A stretch of 64,000 bases of DNA from assembly GCA_028564925.1 (NCBI GenBank), contig CM053029.1, positions 30,590,438 to 30,654,437 of the forward strand, given 5' to 3'. This DNA comes from Lithobates sylvaticus (Eukaryota > Chordata > Amphibia > Anura > Ranidae). The notes beneath the pieces were generated by a model. That model was not told where the DNA came from, searched no databases, and saw only the letters and a program-made list of their open reading frames with translations. Positions 13,501 to 23,431 of the stretch are shown piece by piece. Numbering within the stretch: position 1 is the first letter of the stretch; each line of letters opens with the position of its first letter. A program made the position numbers and the translations under genes.

Positions 13501-13768
13501 TGTCCCATCTACCCATTACACCCCTCCCCCCAAACTTCCATGTCCCATCTACCCATCACACCCCTCCCCCAGTCTGTCCCCTCCATGTCCCATCTACTGT
13601 TCACACCCCTCCCCCTGTCTGTGCCCTCCATGTCCCATCTACCCATTACACCCCTCACCCAATCTGTGCCTTCAATGTCCCATCTACCCTTCACACCCCT
13701 CCCCCAATCTGTGCCTTCAATGTCCCATCTACCCTTCACACCCCTCCCTCAGTCTGTGCCCTTCATAC
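4539..13768. repeat. 45-bp minisatellite, about 200 copies, G-quadruplex-prone minus strand
   Basis: The unit is roughly CCATGTCCCATCTACCCATT followed by ACACCCCTCCCCCAGTCTGTGCCCT. The period is 45 bp with many point variants and a few units 1-3 bases short. On the minus strand each unit reads GGGGG-A-GGGG-TGTAAT-GGG-TAGAT-GGG, which satisfies the G3+N1-7 quadruplex rule. Because 45 is divisible by three, open frames run for hundreds of codons on both strands (for example 957 codons from 9110); these are by-products, not genes. Blocks of variant units recur at about 1.83 kb spacing (9100 and 10932; 10740 and 12567), showing higher-order duplication. The array starts against the Ngaro fragment and ends at a splice-donor-like site. 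Confidence 0.97.
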
Positions 13769-13879
13769 CTCTCTGAAATCCAGGCTAAGATATCCTCCTG
13801 TAAATGTCAGTCTCAGCTCTGCATCGTCATCATAACATTCACCAGAGACCTTTGTGATTGGAGGTGGTGGGATTGTGAT
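13769..13879 (-). CDS. candidate 111-bp exon of a LAMP/CD68-like membrane glycoprotein gene
   Basis: On the minus strand a pyrimidine-rich tract ending TTCTTCAG precedes an open 37-codon segment that ends GAG followed by GTATGAAG, giving good acceptor and donor signals with phase-0 ends. The translation contains PPPPITKVSGEC, then ELRLTF, then GGYLSLDF. The spacing matches the strand-turn-strand around a conserved cysteine in the LAMP domain; from memory human CD68 has KTKVQGSC, LLLSF and GHLSFGF in the same order. LAMP/CD68 proteins are type I glycoproteins of lysosomes and macrophage endosomes with a Ser/Thr/Pro-rich mucin stem. Only this exon is seen; neighbouring exons are not recognised in the window. 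It is the only sequence here that looks like host coding DNA. An exon from another gene family or a chance open frame remains possible. Confidence 0.5.
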
Positions 13880-14251
13880 CTGAAGAACACAAAGAACAGA
13901 AGGATCAGTGTGAGGATGACCAGGATGAAAGCTTAAAAGGTTTTTATTTTTTACTGTCTAACATTTGTAGTGTAAATATATATTTTATCTTCCCCCAAAC
14001 TCTGCTCATTACTGACATGTTTTATCCTCTGTCAGGATTTAGAGAGGAGTGGGGGGGGGGGGGGGGGGTGACAATTTGTACAGCATTCCCACAATTTACA
14101 ATCCCAAAGGTACAACACATCCATATTACATTGTTCCTTTTTCAGTCTTAAAGAGGAACTGCAGTCTGCTCACATAGTTTGTAAGAAAAACATCTTTGCT
14201 ATTCTGAAGCTTCCCTCCAACCACTTTGCATATTATTTTATATATACTGAT
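13880..14251. other. intron-like unique sequence with a G-run and the stub of a small TTAAAGAGGAACT repeat
   Basis: Up to about 14147 the sequence is A/T-rich and apparently single copy, broken by a run of about 17 G at 14052. From 14148 a stretch starting TTAAAGAGGAACTGCAG resembles the end of a short interspersed frog-type repeat. It is cut off where piggyBac A begins at 14252. No gene is seen. Confidence 0.45.
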
Positions 14252-14789
14252 TTAACCACTTGCCGACCGCCTCCTGTACATATACGTCCTCAGAATGACA
14301 TGTACAGGCAAAAGTACGTATATATACGTGCTTGCCTTCCAGCGGGTGGGGGGTCCGATCGGACCCCCGCCGGCGGAGACGGTCGGCTTCGCTTCAGGAG
14401 CGATCCGAGATGAGGGGGCGGCCAGTGATTTCTGGCCACCCCCTCGCGATCGCTCCTGGCGAATGAGAAGCTTCCCCTGATTGTGAATTGTAAACACAGG
14501 CAGGAGGAAGTGATGTCACACTCCTCGTGTCGGTCTTTCTGACCGGGACGCCGAGGAGTGAAGACATCAAGTAAGTGCACAAACAGTACACTGACACCAG
14601 GACACATAGGCACACATTTCACCCCCCAGTCACCCCCCAGATCACCCCCCCCCCCCCCCCCAGTCACAGTGTCACTGATTGCAGTGATCATTTATTTACT
14701 GATCACTGCATTTAGTGTCAGTTGTGACTGTAATAACTGTCAGGGCAGTTAGCTTTAGGCCCCTTTAGGTCCAAGGTAGCCCCCCCCCC

Positions 14790-15330
14790 CCCCCCCCCTA
14801 ATAAAGGTTTAACCCCTTGATTGCCCCCCAGGTAACCCTTTCACCCCCTTTTGCCAGTGTCACTAAGCAATCGTTTTTTCTGATCGCTGCATTAGTGTCA
14901 CTGGTGCCGCTAGGTAGCCAGTTATTTTTTTAGGTTAACCGCCAGATTTATATAGGTTCATAAATAGGTTTATAGGTTAGGTACCCCCATATTACAACCT
15001 AAATAAAGGTTTTAACCCCCTGATTGCCCCTAGAGTTAACTCTTTCACCAGTGATCACCGTATAAGTGTCACTGGTGACGCTGGTTAGCCAGTTAGTTAT
15101 TAGTTATTTAGGTTCCCCGTCAGGTTTTTATATAGCGTCAGGTACCCCCATATATTACCTAATAAAGGTTTTAACCCCCTGATTGCCCCTAGTTAACCCT
15201 TTCACCAGTGATCACCGTATAACTGTTACGGGTGACGCTGGTTAGTTAGTTTGTTTTTTTTTACTGTCAGGGCACCCGCCATTTATTACCCAATAACGGT
15301 TTAACCCCCTGATCGCCCGGCGGGTGATAT
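14790..15330 (+). repeat. 5' tandem block of piggyBac A (units of 130-200 bp)
   Basis: Units start AATAAAGGTTTTAACCCCCT, continue with GATTGCCCCTAG and CTTTCACCAGTGATCACCG, and end GTCAGGTACCCCCATAT. Unit starts are near 14801, 15001 and 15163, with a fourth partial start near 15293. The same units recur in reverse in piggyBac C (27430-28320), where there are about twice as many. Confidence 0.8.
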
Positions 15331-15766
15331 CAATTAGGTTTTAGGGTCAAATAAGGTCTGCGTCGCCCCAGGTTAGTGCCAGTACCGCAAACACCCACGC
15401 GCAAAGCATACACCTCCCTTAGTGGTATAGTATCTGAACAGATCAATATCTGATCTGATCAGATCTATACTAGCGTCCCAGCAGTTTAGGGTTCCAAAAA
15501 ACGCATTGTTAGCGGGATCAGCCCAGATACCTGCTAGCACCTGCGTTTTCCCCCTCCGCCCAGCCCAGCCCAGCCCAAGTGCAGTATCGATCGATCACTG
15601 TCACTTACAAAACACTAAGCACACATAACTGCAGCGTTCGCAGAGTCAGGCCTGATCCCTGCGATCGCTAACAGTTTTTTTGGTAGCGTTTTGATTCAGT
15701 CGCTAACAGTCAGGAGCTTTTTTACCTGTGAATCTCACTAGTGTACTACTAAATTTAGAGCCCAAA

Positions 15767-17736
15767 ATGGCAAATCGAAAGTACACTAGTGAACAGGCCT
15801 ACACGTTTCTGAGCATGACAGATAGTGAAGAGGAGGTCACTCATCTGTCAGAATCAGGCTCAGAATACGATCCTGTAGACGACAGCGGCTCCATGACAGA
15901 TAGCTCTGACGACAGAGGTGTGGTCCCTGCTAAGGTCAGGCGTACCCGATCCCGATCTTCTGCTGTTGTTGAGATGCAAGAACCGCAGGTCTCTCGTATG
16001 GAGCAGAGAAGTACTAGCGCCGCTATTCCTTCTGGTGAACTGGCAAGCACCAGCGGCCTAGTACACCCTGGACGTACATCCAGCACTGCAGTATCACGTG
16101 GTGACGTGGCGAGTCCCATAAGTGCAGTTCAAGCTGGCGAGGTGGCAAGCACAAGTAGTGTCCCGCTGCCACCAAGAAGAAGAAGACAAAGGCAGGCCCG
16201 TCGATCACATAGTGTCCTTCCTGCAGAATTCGCCAATCCTGATTGGGTGCCCACCACTTCTGCAGAACCCGTACTTCCCCCATTCACTGGCCAACCCGGT
16301 ATTCAGGTGGAAACAGCTGATTTTAAGCCATCCGATTTTTATTCGCTGTTTTTCACGGAAGATCTCTATAGATCTATTGTGGACCAAAGTAATATATATG
16401 CTGGTCAATACATCGCCGCTAATCCCCAGTTGCCTTCCCTTGCCAGAGATTGGAAACCAATTACGGTTTCCGAATTTAAGTCCTTTCTGGGCCTTTCCCT
16501 CAACATGGGCATACATAAATTCCCGACTCTGAGGACTTATTGGTCCACCTCACCAGTCCACCATATGCCCGTGTTCTCTGCCTCCATGTCCAGGGCACGA
16601 TACGAACAGATCTTGCGGTTCATGCACTTCAGTGACAATGAACTCTGTCGTCCTCGTGGAGACCCTGAATTTGATCGGCTCTACAAAATTCGGCCCCTCA
16701 TAAACCATTTCAACCAACGTTTTGCAGCCTTGTTTACTCCCAATCAAGTTGTCTGCATTGACGAGTCCCTGATTAAGTTTTCTGGCCGCTTGTCTTTCAA
16801 ACAGTACCTTCCCAGCAAGCGTGCCAGATACGGGGTCAAGCTCTATAAGCTCTGTGACAGGGCAACAGGCTATACATGGAGCTTTTCGGTTTATGAGGGA
16901 AAAGATAGTTACGTAGAGCCGGAGAACTGTCCAGATTACATAGGGAGCGCTGGCAAGATAGTGTGGAACTTGGTGTCACCCTTATTCGGAAAGGGGTACC
17001 ACTTGTACGTGGACAATTATTACACGAGCGTGCCACTGTTTAGTCACTTGTTTGATCATCAGATTGGAGCATGTGGCACCGTGCGACCTAATCGCGGGGC
17101 TTTCCCCAGCGGCTTGTAGATTCCCCTCTTAGGCTGGGGGAGAGAGCCTGCTTTCAGTGTAATAATTTGCTCGCTGTGAAGTGGAGGGATAATAAGAATG
17201 TTTTCGTTCTTACCTCCCTTCATGCAGACACGACAGTCCAAATTCGTACGGCGGCTGGTGTTGTGGAGAAACCCCTCTGTGTCCACGAATATAACCAAAA
17301 TATGGGAGGGGTGGATCTCAACGACCAGTTGTTGGCGCCGTATCTAGTTGCCCGTAAGGCTAGACGCTGGTACAAAAAAGTGTCTATTTATTTATTCCAA
17401 TTGGCTTTGCTGAACGCTCATGTGCTATACGGAGCTTCAGGCGGGACTTTACCCTTCCTTGAATTCCAGGAAGAGGTTGTCACAGACCTTCTGTATCCAG
17501 ACGGTTCTGCACCTCACCATTCCCAACCAAATGCAGTAAGCAGGCTGCATGAGAGGCATTTTCTTATGCCCTCCCGAGTACCCCTACCCAACGAGCCCCC
17601 CCAAAAAAGATGTCGTGTCTGTACCAAGCGCGGATTTAGGCGTGACACCCGTTATTATTGTCCACGCTGTCCTGACAATCCTGGTCTTTGCATTGGTGAA
17701 TATTTTGAACGCTACCACTCACTAGTGAAGTATTAG
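15767..17736 (+). pseudogene. piggyBac A transposase, nearly intact, one frameshift
   Basis: The chosen start is the ATG at 15767 (MANRKYTSEQ) in the context CCCAAAATGG; an upstream in-frame ATG at 15728 adds 13 unrelated residues. The acidic, serine-rich N-terminus (about residues 1-150) is followed by the DDE_Tnp_1_7 domain. Catalytic aspartates fit VCIDESLIKFSG (D332), LYVDNYYTS (D416) and MGGVDLNDQ. A C-terminal cysteine-rich finger (CRVCTKRG, YYCPRCPDNPGLC) ends the protein, about 656 residues in all, close to the family norm. A one-base deletion near 17095 (a C is missing after AATCG, compared with the copy at about 37480) closes the first frame at 17119, and the second frame runs to 17736. 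The enzyme would cut and paste at TTAA. With a single break this copy died recently relative to copy B. Confidence 0.93.
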
Positions 17737-18230
17737 CGTAGGGTACAGCATTTCACAGGCTAGGATACACTTTCACAGGGTCTCAAGAATGCCATCGCAT
17801 TTTGAGACCCGACCGTTACAGTTAAAATTATAGTTACAAAAAAAAATGTTAAAATAAAAATAAAAAAAAAAAAAAAGTAAAAAAAAAAACCCCAAAAAAA
17901 TAAATAAAAAAAACAAAAAAAAAAATAGTTGTTGTTTTATTGTTCTCTCTCTCTCTCTCTATCTCTCTCTCTTTTGTTGCTTTTTTTTACTGTATTCTAT
18001 TCTGCAATGTTTTATGTTGTTTTATCATGCTTGCTTTTCAGGTATGTAATTTTGTTATACTTTACTGTTTACTGTGTTTTATTGTTAACCAATTTTTTTG
18101 TTTTCAGGTGCGCCATTCAGCTGCAGCGCAGATTTATTTATCTTGACAGCAACAGCGTTTGCTCCCACGATACATAAAGCCGTGACTCCAGTGCTGTCGG
18201 AGGTGATTTCACCACCACAGTTAAAAAAAA

Positions 18231-18402
18231 AAGCATATATGCCGAAGCATGGGGGCAGCAGGGGCGGAGGAGCGATTTGCTCCTAATGCCACGTACATAC
18301 GGTCGAAATTCCGACGGAGGCTTGCCCGTGGAAAAGTCCGACCATGTGTACGTGGCATAACTTTTTTGCGGGAGGATGCCCCCATGCTTCGGCATATATA
18401 TA
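18231..18402. repeat. 165-bp hairpin repeat, copy 1
   Basis: The outer arms read GCATATATGCCGAAGCATGG and its reverse complement. The inner part holds TACGGTCGAAATTCCGACGG and AAAGTCCGACCATGTGTACG, itself partly palindromic. Related copies lie at 18682-18846, 26553-26722, 35753-35917 and 36193-36347, always in the 3' tail of a piggyBac, so the hairpin was present before those copies spread. Confidence 0.75.
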
Positions 18403-18681
18403 TTTTTTAGGCACCGGTTGCGTTAAAAAAATGTTTTATTTTTTACTATGTTTTTTTTTTTTGGTATTTGCTTTGCAGGTATGGTATGGTAAGGTCTTAC
18501 TGTTATACTGTAATGTTACTTTGTTTTAATGTTAACCATAATTTGCTTAGCAGGTACGCCATTCAGTTGCAGCGCGGATTTATTTATCTTGACAGCAACA
18601 GCGTTTGCTCCCACGATACATAAAGCCGTGACTCCAGCGCTGTAGGATGTGATTTCACCACCACAGTTAAAAAAAAAAAGA

Positions 18682-18846
18682 GCATATATGCCGAAGCATG
18701 GGGGCAGCAGGGGCGGAGGAGCGATTGGCTCCTAATGCCGCGTACATACGGTCGAAATTCCGACGGAGGCTTGCCCGTGGAAAAGTCCGACCGTGTGTAC
18801 GCGGCATAACTTTTGCGGGAGGATGCCCCCATGCTTCGGCATATAT
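18682..18846. repeat. 165-bp hairpin repeat, copy 2
   Basis: It is closely similar to the hairpin at 18231 and separated from it by about 280 bp. The flanking segment GCAGCGC...TTATTTATCTTGACAGCAAC is also duplicated (18121 and 18573), so the hairpin and its flank form a tandem duplication within the element. Confidence 0.75.
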
Positions 18847-19410
18847 AAATGGTGCATGTATGCCCATCATTAGAAGTGGGTGGATGAAGGGAGGTATTCT
18901 AATGGTGGGCATACCCACCGATCAATCTCTTTTTTTCGTTCAGCCAAGAGGCTGCATGAAAAAAAAAAAAAAAAGATTACAATATATGTCCAGTATGTTG
19001 CTGGACTTTGAATGGTTATACCAGAATGATGCCTGCAGGTTTAGGTATCATCTTGGTATCATTCTTTTCAGCCAGTGATCGGCTTTCATGTAAAAGCAAT
19101 TCTAGCGGGTAATTAGCCTCTAGACTGCTTTTACAAGCAGTGGGAGGGAATGTCCCCCCTCCCGGATATAAACAGCGCCATTGGGAAATTGGGAAAGCGT
19201 TTTATCACACCGATCTTGGTGTGGTCAGATGCTTTGAGGGCAGAGGAAAGATCTAGGGTCTAATAGACCCCAATTTTTTTTTTTAAAAAGTACCTGTCAC
19301 TGCCTATTGCTATCATAGGGGATATTTACATTCCCTGAGATAACAATAAAAATGATAACAAAAAAAAAAAAAAAAAATGGAAGGAACAGTTTAAAAAAAA
19401 AATAAAAAAG

Positions 19411-19451
<41 letters not shown>

Positions 19452-20040
19452 CCTGCCCCCCCCCCCTTCTCTTGCGCAAAGGCGAACACAAGCGTCGGTC
19501 TGGCGTCATATGTAAACAGCAATTGCACCATGCATGTGAGGTATCACCGCGAAGGTCAGATCGAGGGCAGTAATTTTAGCAGTAGACCTCCTCCGTGAAT
19601 CTAATGTGGTAACCTGTAAAGGCTTTTAAAGGCTTTTAAAAATGTATGTAGTTTGTCGCCACTGCGTGTTTGTGCGCAATTTTAAAGCATGTCGTGTTTG
19701 GTATCCATGTACTCGGCCTAAGATCATCTTTTTTATTTCATCAAAAATTTTGAGCAATATAGTGTGTTTTAGTGCATTAATATAAAAAAAAGTGTATTTT
19801 TTCCACCAAAAATGCGTTTGAAAAATCGCTGCGCAAATACTGTGTGGAAAAAAAAAAAAATGCAACACCCACCATTTTAATCTGTACGGCCTTTGCTTTA
19901 ACAATATATATAGTGTTTGGGGGTTCAACGTAATTTTCTTGCAAAAAAAAAAATATGTTTTCATGTAAACAAAAAGTGTCAGAAAGGGCTTTGTCTTCAA
20001 TTTGTTAGAAGAGTGGGTGATGTGTGACATAAGCTTCTAA

Positions 20041-22416
20041 ATGTTGTGCATAAAATGCCAGGACAGTTCAAACCCCCCCCCCCAATGACCCCATTTTGGA
20101 AAGTAGACACCCCAAGCTATTTGCTGAGAGGCATGTTGAGCCCATTGAATATTTTTTTTTTTTTTTTTGTCCCAAGAGATTGAATAATGAAAAAAAAAAA
20201 AAAAAAAATTTTTTTTTTTTACAAAAAGTTGTCACTAAATGATATATTGCTCAAACATGTCATGGGCATATGTGGAATTACACCCCAAAATACATTCTGT
20301 TGCTTCTCCTGAGTACGGGGATACCACATGTGTGAGACTTTTTGGGAGCCTAGCTGCGTACGGGACCCCAAAAACCAAGCACCGCCTTCAGGCTTTCTAA
20401 GGGTGTAATTTTTTTTTTTTCACTCCTCACTGCCAATCACAGTTTCGGAGGCCATGGAATGCCCAGATGGCACAACCCCCCCCCCCCCCCCCCCCCAAAT
20501 GACCCCATTTTGGAAAGTAGACACCCCAAGCTATTTGCTGAGAGGTATGGTGAGTATTTTGCAGATCTCGCTTTTTGTCACAAAGTTTTGAAAAGTGAAA
20601 AAAGAAAAACAAAAAAATTTTTTTTTTTTTACTTTCTTCATTTTCAAAAACAAATGAGAGCTGTAAATACTCACCATGCCTCTCAACAAATAGCTTGGGG
20701 TGTCTACTTTCCAAAATGGGGTCATTTGGGGGGGGGGGGGGTGCTATTTTGGCATTTTATGGCCTTCGAAACTGTGATAGGTAGTGAGGAGTGAAATCAA
20801 AAATTTGCACCCTTAGAAATCCTGAAGGCGGTGATTGGTTTTCGGGGTGCCGTACACGGCTAGGCTTCCAAAAAGTCCCACACATGTGGTATCCCCGTAC
20901 TCAGGAGAAGCAGCAAAATGTATTTTGGGGTGCAATTCCACATATAACCATGGCATGTGTGAGCAATATATCATTTAGCGACAACTTTTTGTAAAACATT
21001 TTTTTTTTTTTTTTTCTTTATTCAATCACTTGGGACAAAAAAAAAAAAATATTCAACGGGCTCAACATGCCTCTTAGCAAATAGCTTGGGGTGTCTACTT
21101 TCCAAAATGGGGTCATTTGGGGGGGGGGGGGTTTGTGCCATCTTGGCATTTTATGGCCTTCAAAACTGTGATAGGGAGTGATAGGTAGTGAGGAGTGAAA
21201 TCAAAAATTTATGCCCTTAGAAATCTTGAAGGCGGTGCTTGGTTTTTGGGGTCCCGTATGCGGATAGGCTCCCAAAAAGTCCCACACATGTGGTATCCCC
21301 GTACTCAGGAGAAGCAGCAGAATGTATTTTGGGGTGTAATTCCACATATGCCCATGGCATGTGTGGGCAATATATCATTTAGTGACAACTTTGGGCAAAA
21401 AAAAAAAAAAAAAAAAATGTAATATTCCCGCAACTTGTGGCAAAATATAAAATATTCCATGGACTCAACATGCCTCTCAGCAAATAGCTTGGGGTGTCTA
21501 CTTTCCAAAATGGGGTCATTTGGGGGGGGGGGGGGGGTTTGTGCTATTTTGGCATTTTATGGCCTTCGAAACTATGATAGGTAGTGAGGAGTGAAATCAA
21601 AAATTTGCACCCTTAGAAATCCTGAAGGCGGTGATTGGTTTTCGGGGCCCCGTACGCGGCTAGGCTCCCAAAAAGTCCCACACATGTGGTATCCCCATAC
21701 TCAGGAGAAGCAGCAAAATGTATTTTGGGGTGCAATTCCACATATAACCATGGCATGTGTGAGCAATATATCATTTAGTGACAACTTTTTGAAAAAAATT
21801 TTTTTTTGTTTTTCTTTATTCAATCACTTAGGACAAAAAAGAAAAAAATATTCAATGGGCTCAACATGCCTCTCAGCAAATAGCTTGGGGTGTCTACTTT
21901 CCAAAATGGGGTCATTTGGGGGGGGGGGGTTTTTTTTACTGCTCTGCCATTTTAGCACCTCAAGAAATGAGATAGGCAGTCATAAATTAAAAGCTGTGTA
22001 AATTCCAGAAAATGAACTCTAGTTTGTAGACGCTATAACTTTTGCGCAAACCAATAAATATACGCTTATTGGCATTTTTTTTACTAAAGACATGTGGCTG
22101 AATACATTTTGGCCCAAATGTTTGACTAAAATTGAGTTTATTAGATTTTTCTCATAACAAAGTAGAAAATATCTTTTATTTTTTTTTTTTTCATAAATTT
22201 TCGGTCTTTTTTTCGTTTATATCGCACAAAAATAAAAATCACAGAGGCAATCAAATACCATCAAAAGAAAGCTCTATTTGTGGGAAGAAAAGGACGCAAA
22301 TTTTGTTTGGTTACAACATTGCATGACCGCGCAATTACCAGTTAAAGCAGTGCAGTGCGAAATTGAAAAAAGACCTCTGGTCCTTAAGCTGACAATTGGT
22401 CCGGGGCTGAAGTGGT
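20041..22416. repeat. 3' block of piggyBac A: about six 400-bp units in two opposed orientations
   Basis: The unit marker ATGACCCCATTTTGGAAAGT appears at about 20087 and 20497 in one orientation, and as its reverse complement at about 20700, 21085, 21488 and 21892. Each unit also contains ACATGTGGTATCCCCGTACT and a homopolymer bed of 10-20 bases. The block ends in the family's 3' terminal sequence. PiggyBac C has the same switch of orientation with about five units. Confidence 0.85.
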
Positions 22417-22625
22417 TAGATTTGAGCGGACACCTGGACGTTCGGGTTCAAAGGGTTCAGCCGAAATTCAGAAAAAAGTTCGAGTTCGGGACCGATCTTG
22501 ATCCGAACTTGACCCTGAACCCGACCTTCATTGAAGTCAATGGGGACCCAAACTTTTTAGGACTAAAATGGCTCTAAAAATGTAATGGAAAGGGCTAGAG
22601 GGCTGCAAATGGCAGAAAAATGCTG
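22417..22625 (-). mobile_element. 3' terminal piece of the autonomous-type hAT, separated from the rest by piggyBac B
   Basis: It begins TAGATTTGAGCGGACACCTGG, matching the reverse complement of the right end of the hAT at 49472-51221 (CCGCTCAACTCTA), and follows that element's terminal 200 bases with the same order of words (TTGAAGTCAATGGGGACCC, GGGCTAGAGGGCTGCAAATGG). It stops at TTAA (22626-22629). The continuation expected from the related element (TTAAGAGCAT...CTGCAAA) is found only at 45877, so the two pieces were one before piggyBac B landed. Confidence 0.8.
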
Positions 22626-23431
22626 TTAACCACTTCAGCCCCGGACCAATTGTCAGCTTAAGGACCAGAGGTCTTTTTTCAATTTTTCACAGCACTGCTT
22701 TAACTGGTAATTGCGCGGTCATGCAATGTTGCAGAGCTTTCTTTTGATGGTATTTGCCTCTGTGATTTTTATTTTTTGCGATATAAACGGAAAAAGACTG
22801 AAAATTTGGAAAAAAAAAGATATTTTCTAATTTTTGTTATAAGAAAAATCTAATAAACTAAATTTTAGTCAAACATTTGGGCCAAAATGTATTCAGCCAC
22901 ATGTCTTTAGTAAAAAAAATGCCAATAAGCGTATATTTATTGGTTTGCGCAAAAGTTATAGCGTCTACAAACTAGAGTACATTTTCTGGAATTTAGACAG
23001 CTTTTAATTTATGACTGCCTATCTCATTTCTTGAGGTGCTAAATAAATGGCAGAGCAGTAAAAAAAAAAAAACCCAAATGACCCCATTTTGGAAAGTAGA
23101 CACCCCAAGCTATTTGCTGAGAGGCATGTTGAGCCCATTGAATATTTTTTTTTTTTAGTCCCAAGTGATTGAATAAAGACAAAAATAAAATCACTAAATG
23201 ATATATTGCTCACACATGCCATGGTTATATGTGGAATTGCACCCCAAAATACATTTAGCTGCTTCTCCTGAGTATGGGGATACCACATGTGTGGGACTTT
23301 TTGGGAGCCTAGCTGCGTACGGGGCCCCGAAAACCATTCACCGCCTTCAGGATTTCTAAGGGTGCAAAACTGTGATAGTAGTGAGGAGTGAAATAAAAAA
23401 ATTACACCCTTAGAAAGCCTGAAGGCGGTGC

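Larger units (their letters stand above)
17740..20040 (+). other. 3' non-coding region of piggyBac A
   Basis: This stretch is A/T-rich with long poly-A runs (17839-17920, 19360-19450) and a CT microsatellite at 17944-17972. It also holds two hairpin repeats and a segment ending near 20040 that reappears inverted in piggyBac C (25380-27000) and B (34850-36800). No gene is present. Confidence 0.8.
14252..22416 (+). mobile_element. piggyBac element A, near full length, 3' end cut by the hAT insertion
   Basis: It begins with TTAA then CCACTTGCCGACCGCCTCC and ends with ...GGTCCGGGGCTGAAGTGGT, the reverse of TTAACCACTTCAGCCCCGGACC. The two ends share only TTAACCACTT, so this family has unlike terminal repeats. 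In order it carries a 5' block of 130-200-bp tandem units, a transposase gene, an A/T-rich tail with two 165-bp hairpins, and about 2.3 kb of 400-bp units in two opposite orientations. The last bases of its right TTAA are replaced by the hAT end at 22417. Confidence 0.85.

Noticed and set aside
4539-13768. CRISPR-like regular array
   Set aside because: Units are contiguous with no unique spacers and the context is animal repeat DNA.
13880-13935. Minus-strand AFILVILTLILLFFVFF as a transmembrane segment joined to the exon
   Set aside because: It is better explained as the pyrimidine-rich tract of a 3' splice site ending TTCTTCAG; the read-through frame hits a stop after the acceptor.
4518-13936. 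Long open frames (383, 767, 957, 649 and 583 codons, and minus-strand shadows) as repeat proteins
   Set aside because: They come from a 45-bp tandem unit without stops; frames exist in several phases and both strands, with no start context or domain.
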